Of a stretch of 64,000 nt of DNA, positions 28,244 through 37,664 are shown in pieces. Location of the stretch: positions 125,201 to 189,200 of the forward strand of contig NZ_LMFB01000041.1 in assembly GCF_001426685.1 (NCBI RefSeq), given 5' to 3'. The notes under the pieces were generated by a model. The model did no database searches. It saw only the letters and a list, made by a program, of their open reading frames with translations, and was not told the DNA's origin. Both the position numbers and the translations under genes were made by a program. How positions within the stretch are numbered: position 1 is the stretch's first letter; each line of letters begins with the position of its first letter. This stretch comes from Rhizobium sp. Root483D2 (GTDB taxonomy: Bacteria > Pseudomonadota > Alphaproteobacteria > Rhizobiales > Rhizobiaceae).

Positions 28244-29137
28244 ATGAAAAAGCTTGTTACAGGCATTCTTTCGCTCGCAGTCGTCGCCGGTCTTGGTGCA
28301 GGCATGGTGTTCGCCGCTGAGACCGGTGAAGCCAAGCCTGCCGGTGCTGCCGCTGAGGAAGAGCATGGTGGCGGCACGCCGCATTACCCGATCCACAAGC
28401 CGGAACAGGAAGAGTGGTCCTTTGCCGGACCGTTCGGCCACTATGACAAGGGCCAGCTGCAGCGCGGCCTGAAGATCTACACCGAGGTCTGTTCCGCCTG
28501 CCACTCGATGAACCTTGTGTCCTTCCGCACGCTGGAAGGCCTCGGCTACTCGCCGGCCCAGGTAAAGACCTTTGCCGCCAATTACGAAGTCCAGGACGGC
28601 CCGAACGCCGACGGCGAAATGTATACCCGCAAGGCCGTGGCTTCGGATCATTTCCCCTCGCCATTCCCGAATGCCGAGGCTGCCGCTGCCGCCAACAATG
28701 GTGCAGCACCGCCGGACTTCTCGCTGATCGCCAAGGCGCGCGGTATCGAGCGCGGCTTCCCGACCTTCATCTTCGACATGTTCACCCAGTATCAGGAAGG
28801 CGGCCCGGACTATATCCACGCGCTGCTGACCGGCTACCAGGATGCGCCGGAAGGCGTCGAGATTTCGCCGGGCACCCATTACAACCCGTATTTCGCCAAT
28901 GCGGCGGCACTTGCGATGGCAAAGCCGATCTCCGACGATCAGGTCACCTATGACGATGGTTCGCCGCAGACGGTCGAGCAATATTCGCGCGACGTCTCCG
29001 CTTTCCTGATGTGGGCTGCAGAGCCGCATCTGGAAGCGCGCAAGCGCACCGGCTTCATGGTCATGATCTTCCTGTTGATCTTTACGGGCCTGATCTACCT
29101 GACGAAGAAGTCGGTTTACGCCAACAAGGAACATTGA
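28244..29137 (+). CDS. petC: Cytochrome c1 of the bc1 complex
   Basis: A 297-residue c-type cytochrome. The signal peptide starts at MKKLVTGILSL, the heme-binding motif is CSACH, and a C-terminal membrane anchor lies at about 270-290 (FMVMIFLLIFTGLIYLT). AAGGAA lies 8 nt before the ATG at 28244. An ATG at 28214 overlapping the petB stop is an alternative. It passes electrons from the Rieske centre to soluble or membrane cytochromes. Confidence 0.96.
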   Translation: MKKLVTGILSLAVVAGLGAGMVFAAETGEAKPAGAAAEEEHGGGTPHYPIHKPEQEEWSFAGPFGHYDKGQLQRGLKIYTEVCSACHSMNLVSFRTLEGLGYSPAQVKTFAANYEVQDGPNADGEMYTRKAVASDHFPSPFPNAEAAAAANNGAAPPDFSLIAKARGIERGFPTFIFDMFTQYQEGGPDYIHALLTGYQDAPEGVEISPGTHYNPYFANAAALAMAKPISDDQVTYDDGSPQTVEQYSRDVSAFLMWAAEPHLEARKRTGFMVMIFLLIFTGLIYLTKKSVYANKEH

Positions 29138-29163
29138 GGCCTGTCACGGCTTTCGAACGACAA

Positions 29164-29192
29164 GAGGCGGTCCGGGTGGCCGCCTTTTTTTG
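29164..29192 (+). terminator. Terminator of petABC
   Basis: AGGCGG (29165-29170) pairs with CCGCCT (29180-29185), followed by a run of seven Ts, 28 bp after the petC stop. Confidence 0.85.
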
Positions 29193-29220
29193 TGCCCATT
29201 ATTTCGGGCCGTCCGAGGCT

Positions 29221-29448
29221 CTAAGTCAAAATGTTGGCGAACTCGCGCTCACACGCCAGCCGATCAATAACAGCCAATGCGCCGAGCTTTCTGAGAATAA
29301 GAGCGTTGGGGATCGTGGCCAGTCGCCACCGGACGAGGCAAGGCTGCGGGAGATTTGCGGACAACAGGTCTTTAAGCACGACGTCGCTTGGCCACGATGT
29401 CGCCTTCGCCGTAGTAATCATCGCGACTACGGTGATTGGTTGACATGA
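29221..29448 (-). pseudogene. Truncated PemK/MazF-family toxin remnant
   Basis: The minus-strand frame reads QPITVVAMITTAKATSWPSD, then VVLKDLLSANLPQPCLVRW and RLATIPNALILRKLGAL. This matches the C-terminal two thirds of PemK/MazF endoribonuclease toxins, where an AGLPxPSVVR block is followed by a K/R-x-ATI segment and an LGxL ending. An in-frame TAA at 29449-29451 closes it upstream, and the N-terminal part that carries catalytic residues is missing. I see no antitoxin gene beside it. It is probably an inactive remnant. The family match is from memory of the motif. Confidence 0.6.
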
Positions 29449-29541
29449 TTAAATGCTGCTCCTGAAAGGACCACTGCCGGGCGCCGCTTTAAAATGGGAA
29501 TGTCTGAGAAGGGAAAGGGGACGACAATGGTTTCGTATCTT

Positions 29542-29895
29542 TCACAGATCACGAAATGCTTCCTTATCCTCCGGGCTGTCCCATTCGACAAATAGCTTGG
29601 AAACATTGACCAGATAATCGTCTGCGAACTGCACCTCGCGGATCGAGACGAGTTCGCCTCTTCTGGTTTTATACCAATCGTTCCAGACTTTTTTCATATT
29701 CCCGTCTGGCCGGATGCCTTCTGTCGGACGGCCGTCTTTTCCGCTTTTCATGCGCACCCACCGGCCGATAACTCCATCCGTTTCCAGATTAATGAATTCC
29801 TCGTCCGGCAAAGCCTTCAACCGCGCACGGAGTTGCGGGTTTTCGACATGCTTGATCCAAATGGCGATATCGGAAATTTTCACCTGGGGAACCAT
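29542..29895 (-). CDS. Hypothetical protein
   Basis: A soluble protein of about 117 residues, rich in charged residues and tryptophan (IAIWIKHVENPQLRARL, IGRWVRMKSGKDGRPTEG, WNDWYKTRRGELV). No signal peptide, membrane segment or known motif is seen. The composition is that of a real protein. I take the ATG at 29895, although the frame is open to 29946 and the ribosome site is weak. It stands alone between a toxin remnant and the terminator of the giant gene, so it could be part of a small variable insertion. Confidence 0.6.
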   Translation of the reverse strand: MVPQVKISDIAIWIKHVENPQLRARLKALPDEEFINLETDGVIGRWVRMKSGKDGRPTEGIRPDGNMKKVWNDWYKTRRGELVSIREVQFADDYLVNVSKLFVEWDSPEDKEAFRDL

Positions 29896-30014
29896 GCTGG
29901 CTCGCTTGTGCCGGAGGGGTCTAGGCGAGGTATGGTAGCCGATCATCGACCCCTGACAACATCTCCGCCTCCGGTCAAAGAGGACATCCTGAGAGGCCTT
30001 GTCGATAATAAAAC

Positions 30015-30044
30015 GGCCCCGGAGTTTCCTCCGGGGCCTTGATG
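30015..30044 (-). terminator. Terminator of the giant gpr-like gene
   Basis: A 10-bp stem (30015-30024 with 30029-30038) is followed on the minus strand by GTTTTATT. It lies 29 bp after the stop of the giant gene. Confidence 0.85.
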
Positions 30045-30066
30045 TCTCAGACTGCGCTCAACGCTT

Positions 30067-33000
30067 TCAGCTGAACCGTCCGGCGGCATGAGCGAGCATG
30101 GTGTAGACCTTGCCCGTGTCCGACGTCAGGTAGGTCTGCGTCATCACCTTGTCGCGGTCGTTGCGGGCGACGTCGCCGAGCAGTTTTTCGAAGTCGGCGA
30201 TATAGCGATCGACGGCGGTGCGGAATTCCGGTTCGCGGTCATACTTGCGCTTGATCTCGTCGAAGGTCTGCTGGCCCTTGAGCGTATAGAGGCGGCGCGT
30301 GAACACGTCGCGTTCGCCGCGCTGGTAGCGGCGCCAGAGATCGACGGAGGCATCGTGATCGATGGCGCGGGCGATATCGACCGACAGCGAGTTCAGCGAT
30401 TCCATCACATGGCGCGGGTTGCGTGTGTCGCCGGAGCGGGCCGCAGGCGCTGCCGGCTGCGGTTCCGCAGTGCGCTGGACCGGTGCTGCTGTGGTTGCGG
30501 GGTCCTCGTCACGCGAAGCACCGCGCAGGAGGTCGCGCATCCAGCCGCTTCCTTCTTCCGTCCGCTGGCTGCCTGCTGCCTGTGGCTCCGCCTGACGGGC
30601 AACGGGCTGTTGAAGGGCAGGCTGCTGAACGGCCGGCTGCTGGGCAACGGGCTGCGGCGTTGCGGGACGCGGCTGCTCGATACCGAGGCTGCCGCGAAGG
30701 GCGGGCTCAGGGCGGCGTGGCTCAGGCGCGGGCTGCTGGGTTACGGCGCGGACCGGGGCGGGCGCTACGGCCTGCTGGATGGCCTGCTGGGCCGTTGTCG
30801 GCTGGCGGACGGACGGCTGGGCGATCTCGAGCTGGCCGGAGGATTTGCCGATGATGTCGGACAGTTCCTGCAGCGCCTTGATCTGTTCGGCGACCGCACG
30901 GCGCATGACCGAGGCATTTTCCTTGGCTTCTTCCGGCAGGTCGAAGGCGCCGCGCTTCAGTTCCTCGCGGGTCATGTCGAGTTCCTTGCGGATCTCGTGC
31001 GCCGAGCGGCGGATTTCGTCGGTGGCCCCGCTGAAGCGGCTGACCGCCTCTTCGACGGCCTGGCGGATGGCCGTGCCCATATGCTCGGCTGTGCCATCGG
31101 ATTTCTTGCTGGTTTCGGTCATCAGGCGATCGATGTCCGAGAGCGATGCACCAACGCTGCCGCGCAGGCGGGAGGCAACTTCCTTTGACCGTTCCTCGGC
31201 ACGCACGAAGGCGCCTTCGACCGAGAGGCTTGCATCTTCGCCGGCCTTGGTGACGGCGGCGCGCATGGCTTCGCTGGCGGAGGCGGCGCGGGCTTCGGCT
31301 TCCGAAAGCGTCTTGCTGACATTGGCGAAGGACGACTGGACACCGGCGCGCAGGTTGCTGGCGATCTCGTTGGAGCGTTCCTCTGCCCGCACGAAGACCG
31401 ATTCGACCGACAGGCTCGCTTCGTCGCCAGCCTTGACCACCGCGTTGCGCATGGCTTCGGCGGCCGAAGCGGCGCGCTGTTCGGCTTCGCTCAGAATGCG
31501 GCCGACATCGCTGAAGGACGACTGGATGCCGGAGCGCAGGTTTCCGGCGACCTGGGCCGAGCGGTCTTCCGCGCGCTGGAAGGCGCCATCGACGAAGCCT
31601 TCAAGCGCATGCATGGTCTTTTCGATCTCTTCGGACCGGCTGACGAGACCGATGGAAAGGGTGCGCAGCGCATCCTGGCGCTCCTCGAGCGTGCTGACCA
31701 GATTGGACTGGGCGGCGGCAAGCAGATCGGACGCTTGGCTGAGAACCTTGGAATGGTCTTCGAAGCGGCCGACAATGCCGCCGATCTGCGACAGGGTGGA
31801 GCCGGAAATATCGGCCAGCTTATCGACCTTGCCTTCGAGAAGCCGGGTCGAGGTGGACAGCATGTCGGAGGCGCGGGTGGCGGATTCGGAGAAGCGCGCG
31901 GTGGTGGATTCCAGCTGCTCGTCCATGGCACCGAGATTGGTGCTGGCCTGTTCGATGACCCCGGCGATCGAGCTGTTGCTGGCAGCCAGCTGGTCGATCA
32001 GGCCCATGGCCGTCGATTGCAGACGGTTTTCGACCATCTTCATGGCCTTGGCCGTCTCTTCGGCACGGCTGGAGATCGCATTCAGCGTCTCGCCGGTGCG
32101 CTCGGTCAGGCTGTCGAGCAGGCTGGCATTTTCAGCGCGCAGACGCTGCGCACTCTGCTGGGCCACTTCGCTGATCCGGTCGGCCGCTTCCTTGCCGGTG
32201 GCGGCATACTGGTCGATGATCGGACGGGCCTGCTCGTCGATGATGCGTGTCAGCTCGGCGGACCGGCCAGCGAGCATCGAGTTGAGCTCGCGGGTGCTGT
32301 CGTCAAGCGTGGTGCGGATCGAGTTGCCACGGGTCTCCAGCGCCTTCTCGACATCGCTAAGGCTCTGGTTGAGCGAGGACGCCTGTTCGGCAACGCGCGA
32401 CTGGGTCTGGGCGATGCGGGCGGCAGCGCCATCGGATGCTTCGCCAACGGAACGGGCAAGCTCGGCGCTGCGCATCGCGGCGGTCGCTGCCGTCTGCTCC
32501 ACCGCCGACTGGAAATCGGCCTGGCGTGCCGCCATCGCCTGGGCAAAATCGTCGCCGGCCTTGGCGAGCAGTTCGGCCGAGCGCTGGGCTTCGGCGTCGA
32601 TGCCCTGGGCCGCTTCGCCGACGGCGCCGCGCAGGTTGGTGACGAGGCCGGCGGCCTTGCCCTCGATCGTGCGGCTGACATTGTCGAGGCCGATTGACAG
32701 CGCGCGGTCCATGGTGCCGAGGCGCTCTTCGATACGGCCTGTGCCACCTTCGATGCTGGCTTCGATGCGGGTCGCGGCAGCGGCCGTGACGCGGTCGAGT
32801 TCGGCGGTATGGGTGGTGAGCGTCTCGGTGATACGGGTCGCGGCTTCGCCGCTGATGCGGCCGATCTCGTCGGCGCGGCCGGAAAGGCTGACCGCGATCC
32901 GGTCGGCGGCGAGCGTGCCGACGCGGTCAAGTTCGGCCGTGTGGTCGGACAGGGTCGAGGCGATGCGCGCTGCGGCGGCATTGCCGACGCGGTCGATCTC

Positions 33001-36000
33001 TTCGGTCCGTCCAGCCAGGCTGTCGGTGATCATGGCGGCAGCTGCCGTGCTGATCTGGTCGAATTCGGCCGTATGGCTGGAGAGCGCATCGGCAATCCGC
33101 GCGGCGGCGACGCTGCCGATGCGGTCGATCTCGCCGGTGTGGCCGGACAGGCTGCCGGCAATGCGCGCAGCGGCGCGGTCGCTGACTTCATCCAGTTCGG
33201 AGACCTTGGCAGAGAGCGTATCGGCGATCCGCTGACCGGCATTATCAACGAATTCGCTGACACCACCGACACTTTCGCGGATGCGGCCCTCAAGGGCGCC
33301 AAGGCTGGTTTCGATGCGGGCGCCGGTCTCATCGACGCTGCTGTTGATCGCGGTGAGCGACGTATCCATACGGTGCGTCAGCGTGTCGGCAGCGCGGCTG
33401 ATCTGGTCGGCCGTTTCGCCAAGCTGGGTGGCCACGTGGCTGGTGCTGGCGAGCATGCGCTGCTCAAGTGCAAGCGCACTTCTGTCGATCGTGCTTCCCA
33501 GTTCGGCCTGGCGTTCGTCCAGCGACATTTCCAGCATGCTGGCGGAGGTGGCAAGCGTCGTGGCGATCGACATGGACTGTTCGGCCAGAACATCGGACAG
33601 CTGGCCGGTGCCTTGCGCCACGGCGACGTGGATCGCGTTGATCCGGTCGGCGAGCGTTGCGCGGATCTGATCGTGGGTGGAGGACAGCGAGGTCGATAGC
33701 TGATCGGCGCGGCCGGCAAGAGTCTGCTCGATATCGGCTGCGCGGCCGGTCATGGCGAGAGCCAGCTCGGAGGCATGACCGGACAGGGCGCTGGCAATTT
33801 CCGCCGAGGTGCTGGTCATCGTGCCGGCAATATCGCTGACGCGGCCCGAGAGATCGTCGGCAATCGCAGCAACGCGGCCGGAGAGTTCCTTTTCGATGTC
33901 GCTGACGCGGTCGGCCATTGTTTCGGCAATGGCGCTGGCGCGGTAGGACAGGCTGTCGGCAATTTCCTCGGTCTGGGTGCTGAGCGTTTCCGTCATTTCG
34001 GTGGCGCGGGCAGCCATGGTGCCGGAGATTTCGGCGGAACGTTCCGACAAAAGCATGTCGAGCGTGGTGGTCTGGGTCAAGAGCGTGTCGCCGAGCGCGC
34101 GGCTGCGTTCGCTCATGACGCTCTCCAGGCGATCGGCAGTGCCGCCGATGGCCTGTTCGATCGCACCCGTCGAGGAGGTCAAGACGTTGGCCAATGCACC
34201 CGTGCGGTGCGACAGGATGGTGTCGAGACGTTCCGCTGTGCCATCGAACGCGCCATCAATGGCTGCGGTCGATGAGGAGAGGACATTGGCGAGCGCGCCG
34301 GTGCGTTCCGACAGGATGGTGTCGATCCGCTCGGCCGTACCGTCAAACGCGCCGTCGATGGCGGCGGTCGATGTGGACAGGACATTGGCAAGGGCGCCGG
34401 TGCGCTGCGAGAGGATCGTGTCGATCCGCTCGGCCGTGCCGTCGAATGCACCGTCGATCGCGGCCGTCGATGTGGACAGGACATTGGCAAGAGCGCCGGT
34501 GCGTTGTGCCAGGATCGTGTCGATCCGCTCGGCCGTACCGTCGAATGCGCCGTCAATGGCTGCGGTCGAGGTGGACAGCACCTCGGCAAGCGCGCCGGTG
34601 CGCTGTGACAAGATGGCGTCGATCCGCTCGGCCGTGCCATCGAATGCGCCGTCGATCGTTGCAGTCGAGGTGGACAGCACCTCCGCAAGGGCGCCAGTGC
34701 GCTGCGCCAGGATTGAGTCGATCCGCTCGGCGGTGCCATCAAAAGCGCCGTCGATGGCTGCTGTCGAAGAGGACAGGACGTTGGATAGGGCGCCGGTGCG
34801 CTGTGCCAGGATCGTATCGATCCGTTCCGCCGTGCCTTCAAAGGCGCTGTCGATGGATTCCGAGCTTGCGGCGAGCAGGCTGGAGAGTTCGACGGTTCGT
34901 TCCGACAATGTATTGTCGAGGCGCAGCTGGCTGGCGGCAATCGACGTGGTGATCTCGTCGGCGCGGTTGGTCAGCGTTTCCTCGATGCGGCCGTGGATGG
35001 CCTGCAGGCCGTCAATAAAGCCGGTTGTGTGCGTGTCCAGGTTTTGAGCGAGCTGCTGGTTGCTGGCATTGATCGCGCTGGTGCGGGCATCCAGCGTGTC
35101 GGCAAGCCGCTGCTGGCTCTCGGTAAGTGCCGTTTCAAGCGAGATTGCGCGCTGCGCAAAGCCGTTTTCGAGCCGGTCCTGGGCCGCCGTCAATGCGCCC
35201 ATCAGGCTGCCGGACCGTTCCGACAGAACACCGTCGATGCGGACATGGGCGTTGCCGATGGCGTCGCTGAGTTCGGCTGTCTTGCCGCTGATGGTCTGCT
35301 CGATGAAATCCTGCGTGGTGCCGAGCGTCGTCGCCAATGTCAGCGACTGATCCTGCAGGGCGGTTTCGAAGCGGTCGATGCCGCCGTCCAGAATGCCGCC
35401 GATGGAATCGGCACCGCCGGTCACCGACTGGTTGATCCGGGCAAGGCTTTCCATCAGCTTGGAATCGAGCAGGCTGGCGCGCTTGTCGAAGGCGGTGGCA
35501 AATTCGTGGAAGCGGCTGTCGAAGGCGGTGGCCAGGTGACCGACGGTCGTCTGCAGTTTCTCATCAAAGAAACCGGTGCGCAGGTCGATGTCCATGATCA
35601 TGTCATCGGCACTGGACTTCAGGCTCTGGCGGAAATTCGCGCCCTTTTCGTCCAGCGTCGCATTCAGCGTATTCAAGATATCGTCGAGACCGCCGGTAAT
35701 GGCCTGCTGGCCGATATTGAGGCTCTCGTTGAGATCGCGCGTACGGGCAATCAGCGTCTCGTTGAGCTGGCGGGCGCGCTCATTGAGCGCGGCATTCAGC
35801 TTTTCCGTATTGGCATCGAGCGAGGAGGCGCGGGTCTCGAACTGGCCGAGAAGCTGCTGTCCGCGCTTTGCCAGCGTTTGGCTGAGATTGTCCAGCCGTG
35901 TGTCGAATTCGTTGCTGAGGGAGACGCCGGCGGTGGTCAGGCCCGAAAGCAGGGCGTCGGTGCGGGTCGACAGCATGGCGCCGATCGTCTGTGTGGCGTT

Positions 36001-36999
36001 ATCGGAACGCTCCATCAGGGCGGCGGCACGGGTTTCGATCATCGAGGCAAAAGCTTCGCCGGAGGTGGCGATGCGGTTTGAAATGTCGTCGCCGGCAATC
36101 GCCAGCTCGTCCTTCAGCTGGGTATGGGCACCCGAGATCGACGAGCGGATGCGTTCGGCATGGCCGACGATCGATTCGCGCTCAAGACCCAGTTCCTGCA
36201 CGAGGGTGCGGACACGCAGTTCATTGTCGCTGTAGCTGCGCTCGAGCGCGTTGACTTCGGAATGAACCAGCGTCTCAAGCTCGGTGGCGCGCGCGATCGT
36301 GCGCTCGATGCCTTCGTTCATCGCCGATACTTCGCGGCGAACGGCCTGGCCGACCGTCATGATGCGTTCGGAGGCCGCCGTTTCGGGCTCTGCAAGGCGC
36401 AGCGCGACTTCGGCCATGGAGCGGGCGGCACTGCGCAATTCCTGCGCGCGCGAAATCATGATGGCAAAGGAAAAGAACAGCATGACCGGCAGGACGATGA
36501 AGATCGCCACGCCGATGGCGCCCGGCATAGCCGAAAGATCGGCCAGCGAACGGATCTGCCAGATTTCCGGGCCGTAGAGCAGATTGGCGACACCCAGGCC
36601 ACCGACAATCCAAAGGGCTGAGACGGCAGCGGCAATGCGCATGGCCGAGCGGCTGGAGCGGACGTCCAGCGATCGCAGGATCGCGGCAGGCGTCTTGCGG
36701 CCGTCGTCGTTTGCGGGCGCGAAGGAGGGGGCCTTGGGGGCGGGCTCCGGAGACAGGGCTCTCTGGGTTTCGGCGGCGCGGGCGGCCTTGGCGGCCTGCT
36801 CCTGCTGCGCCTTCTGGCTCTTCGCCGCACTGGGCGCTGAAGCGTGTTTGGGCGCGCCGGACACATTGTCCTCCGGATGATCCGGGGAGGCCTTGTCGTT
36901 GAGGGCAGACTTAAGCTCGTCAAAATCGATTTTCAGAGCGTCTTCCAACGCCTGAAATGCCTTGTCGTCGATCGACTCATTGCTTTTATTTGTCGCCAT
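30067..36999 (-). CDS. gpr: Giant coiled-coil membrane protein, GPR/RgsE-like polar growth scaffold
   Basis: 2310 residues. An acidic and Ala/Pro-rich N-terminal region (1-115) precedes two membrane segments (about 120-142 and 160-182), which would form a hairpin and leave both ends in the cytoplasm. About 1800 residues of helix follow with few aromatic residues and no proline, then a Pro/Gln-rich linker and a conserved C-terminal domain of about 115 residues. The rod contains eight 33-residue repeats (716-979) and about six 22-residue repeats (1274-1412). Size, N-terminal membrane hairpin and apolipoprotein-like helices match the Agrobacterium Growth Pole Ring protein (about 2115 residues) and Sinorhizobium RgsE, which form a ring at the growing pole. 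The ATG at 36999 has GAGGCG 7 nt upstream; the frame is open to 37191. Homology is judged from architecture only. Confidence 0.72.
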   Translation of the reverse strand: MATNKSNESIDDKAFQALEDALKIDFDELKSALNDKASPDHPEDNVSGAPKHASAPSAAKSQKAQQEQAAKAARAAETQRALSPEPAPKAPSFAPANDDGRKTPAAILRSLDVRSSRSAMRIAAAVSALWIVGGLGVANLLYGPEIWQIRSLADLSAMPGAIGVAIFIVLPVMLFFSFAIMISRAQELRSAARSMAEVALRLAEPETAASERIMTVGQAVRREVSAMNEGIERTIARATELETLVHSEVNALERSYSDNELRVRTLVQELGLERESIVGHAERIRSSISGAHTQLKDELAIAGDDISNRIATSGEAFASMIETRAAALMERSDNATQTIGAMLSTRTDALLSGLTTAGVSLSNEFDTRLDNLSQTLAKRGQQLLGQFETRASSLDANTEKLNAALNERARQLNETLIARTRDLNESLNIGQQAITGGLDDILNTLNATLDEKGANFRQSLKSSADDMIMDIDLRTGFFDEKLQTTVGHLATAFDSRFHEFATAFDKRASLLDSKLMESLARINQSVTGGADSIGGILDGGIDRFETALQDQSLTLATTLGTTQDFIEQTISGKTAELSDAIGNAHVRIDGVLSERSGSLMGALTAAQDRLENGFAQRAISLETALTESQQRLADTLDARTSAINASNQQLAQNLDTHTTGFIDGLQAIHGRIEETLTNRADEITTSIAASQLRLDNTLSERTVELSSLLAASSESIDSAFEGTAERIDTILAQRTGALSNVLSSSTAAIDGAFDGTAERIDSILAQRTGALAEVLSTSTATIDGAFDGTAERIDAILSQRTGALAEVLSTSTAAIDGAFDGTAERIDTILAQRTGALANVLSTSTAAIDGAFDGTAERIDTILSQRTGALANVLSTSTAAIDGAFDGTAERIDTILSERTGALANVLSSSTAAIDGAFDGTAERLDTILSHRTGALANVLTSSTGAIEQAIGGTADRLESVMSERSRALGDTLLTQTTTLDMLLSERSAEISGTMAARATEMTETLSTQTEEIADSLSYRASAIAETMADRVSDIEKELSGRVAAIADDLSGRVSDIAGTMTSTSAEIASALSGHASELALAMTGRAADIEQTLAGRADQLSTSLSSTHDQIRATLADRINAIHVAVAQGTGQLSDVLAEQSMSIATTLATSASMLEMSLDERQAELGSTIDRSALALEQRMLASTSHVATQLGETADQISRAADTLTHRMDTSLTAINSSVDETGARIETSLGALEGRIRESVGGVSEFVDNAGQRIADTLSAKVSELDEVSDRAAARIAGSLSGHTGEIDRIGSVAAARIADALSSHTAEFDQISTAAAAMITDSLAGRTEEIDRVGNAAAARIASTLSDHTAELDRVGTLAADRIAVSLSGRADEIGRISGEAATRITETLTTHTAELDRVTAAAATRIEASIEGGTGRIEERLGTMDRALSIGLDNVSRTIEGKAAGLVTNLRGAVGEAAQGIDAEAQRSAELLAKAGDDFAQAMAARQADFQSAVEQTAATAAMRSAELARSVGEASDGAAARIAQTQSRVAEQASSLNQSLSDVEKALETRGNSIRTTLDDSTRELNSMLAGRSAELTRIIDEQARPIIDQYAATGKEAADRISEVAQQSAQRLRAENASLLDSLTERTGETLNAISSRAEETAKAMKMVENRLQSTAMGLIDQLAASNSSIAGVIEQASTNLGAMDEQLESTTARFSESATRASDMLSTSTRLLEGKVDKLADISGSTLSQIGGIVGRFEDHSKVLSQASDLLAAAQSNLVSTLEERQDALRTLSIGLVSRSEEIEKTMHALEGFVDGAFQRAEDRSAQVAGNLRSGIQSSFSDVGRILSEAEQRAASAAEAMRNAVVKAGDEASLSVESVFVRAEERSNEIASNLRAGVQSSFANVSKTLSEAEARAASASEAMRAAVTKAGEDASLSVEGAFVRAEERSKEVASRLRGSVGASLSDIDRLMTETSKKSDGTAEHMGTAIRQAVEEAVSRFSGATDEIRRSAHEIRKELDMTREELKRGAFDLPEEAKENASVMRRAVAEQIKALQELSDIIGKSSGQLEIAQPSVRQPTTAQQAIQQAVAPAPVRAVTQQPAPEPRRPEPALRGSLGIEQPRPATPQPVAQQPAVQQPALQQPVARQAEPQAAGSQRTEEGSGWMRDLLRGASRDEDPATTAAPVQRTAEPQPAAPAARSGDTRNPRHVMESLNSLSVDIARAIDHDASVDLWRRYQRGERDVFTRRLYTLKGQQTFDEIKRKYDREPEFRTAVDRYIADFEKLLGDVARNDRDKVMTQTYLTSDTGKVYTMLAHAAGRFS
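32764..33180 (-). repeat. 66-bp tandem repeats (22-residue units) inside the giant gene
   Basis: At least six units recur every 66 bp, recognised by the GATGCG-type codons for R-I at about 32764, 32830, 32896, 32962, 33028, 33093 and 33160. The consensus is close to AARIADSLSGHTAELDRVGT. Twenty-two residues are two 11-residue units, the period of hendecad or apolipoprotein-like helices. Confidence 0.85.
34063..34854 (-). repeat. Eight 99-bp tandem repeats (33-residue units) inside the giant gene
   Basis: Units run in exact 99-bp steps: 34756-34854, 34657-34755, 34558-34656, 34459-34557, 34360-34458, 34261-34359, 34162-34260 and 34063-34161. The six central ones are nearly identical in protein, beginning IDGAFDGTAERIDTIL and ending RTGALANVLSTSTAA. 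The outer two are diverged. Third-codon differences between copies show that they are not freshly duplicated. Confidence 0.93.
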
Positions 37000-37664
37000 G
37001 CGGATACGCCTCGTTACTAAACTGTCCTTTCGGAAGGATCCGCCGCAACACCGCCTGCATTGGGAACACCTCCGAAACTCGGACGGTGACATGAGGATAC
37101 GCGCATACCATCTACGCAGAACCCTGACATGCACCCATTTCAACCACGCACCGGCGGATAACGCATTGAGACCCGTAGGTGCTTCATTCAATACAGTTTT
37201 CTGCCAGGACCGTTCCTATCAGAAGATATGAACAAATCCCTCAACGTACCGTAGTGACACATTCACCGGTTTCTTACAATTAAGCCCCTTGGGCATTCGT
37301 TAAAATCCTAACAAGTTCTTAATGAAAATTGGAGGCGTTTAGGCCAAAAACCCTTGTAATCAGGCGGTTTAATGACCGTTAACCATGCCAAGCGAAAGCT
37401 GCCCTCATTGTGCCGCGTTTTAATCAGATAGCAGCGCCACTCCGGCTTAATCAGCGCCAGAGTTGATGCAAATAGCGGCTTTGCAGGGCAGGCGGCCAAA
37501 AGGTCTCCGCCATCTTGAAGCCTTATAATAGGTAGACGGGTCAGGCACTTCCAGAGACATCCGGGCAATCCGGAGCGTCATGACGGTGAAGACCGGATTT
37601 TTAAAACGGGACGTCCGGTTGCGAGCCGGTGCGTCAGAAAAAAACACAACAAGGACATTGGCAC
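37000..37664. other. 665-bp AT-richer divergent region between the giant gene and the Hpt gene
   Basis: No convincing ORF is present; the frame of the giant gene stays open only to 37191. The region is lower in GC than its surroundings. It holds a CtrA-like motif at 37369-37386 (entered separately) and other TTAA-containing stretches near 37297-37322. It must contain promoters for both divergent genes. Confidence 0.55.
37369..37386 (+). promoter_or_regulatory. Possible CtrA binding site
   Basis: TTAA-N6-TTAACCAT. The right half matches the CtrA half-site TTAACCAT exactly, and the left TTAA is one base closer than in the usual TTAA-N7-TTAA. It lies about 280 bp before the Hpt gene and 370 bp before the giant gene. 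Confidence 0.35.

Noticed and set aside
30779..33235. 818-codon plus-strand open frame, plus several others opposite the giant gene
   Set aside because: Serine/arginine-rich shadow frames caused by the codon bias and repeats of the gpr-like gene. No start signals or recognisable domains.
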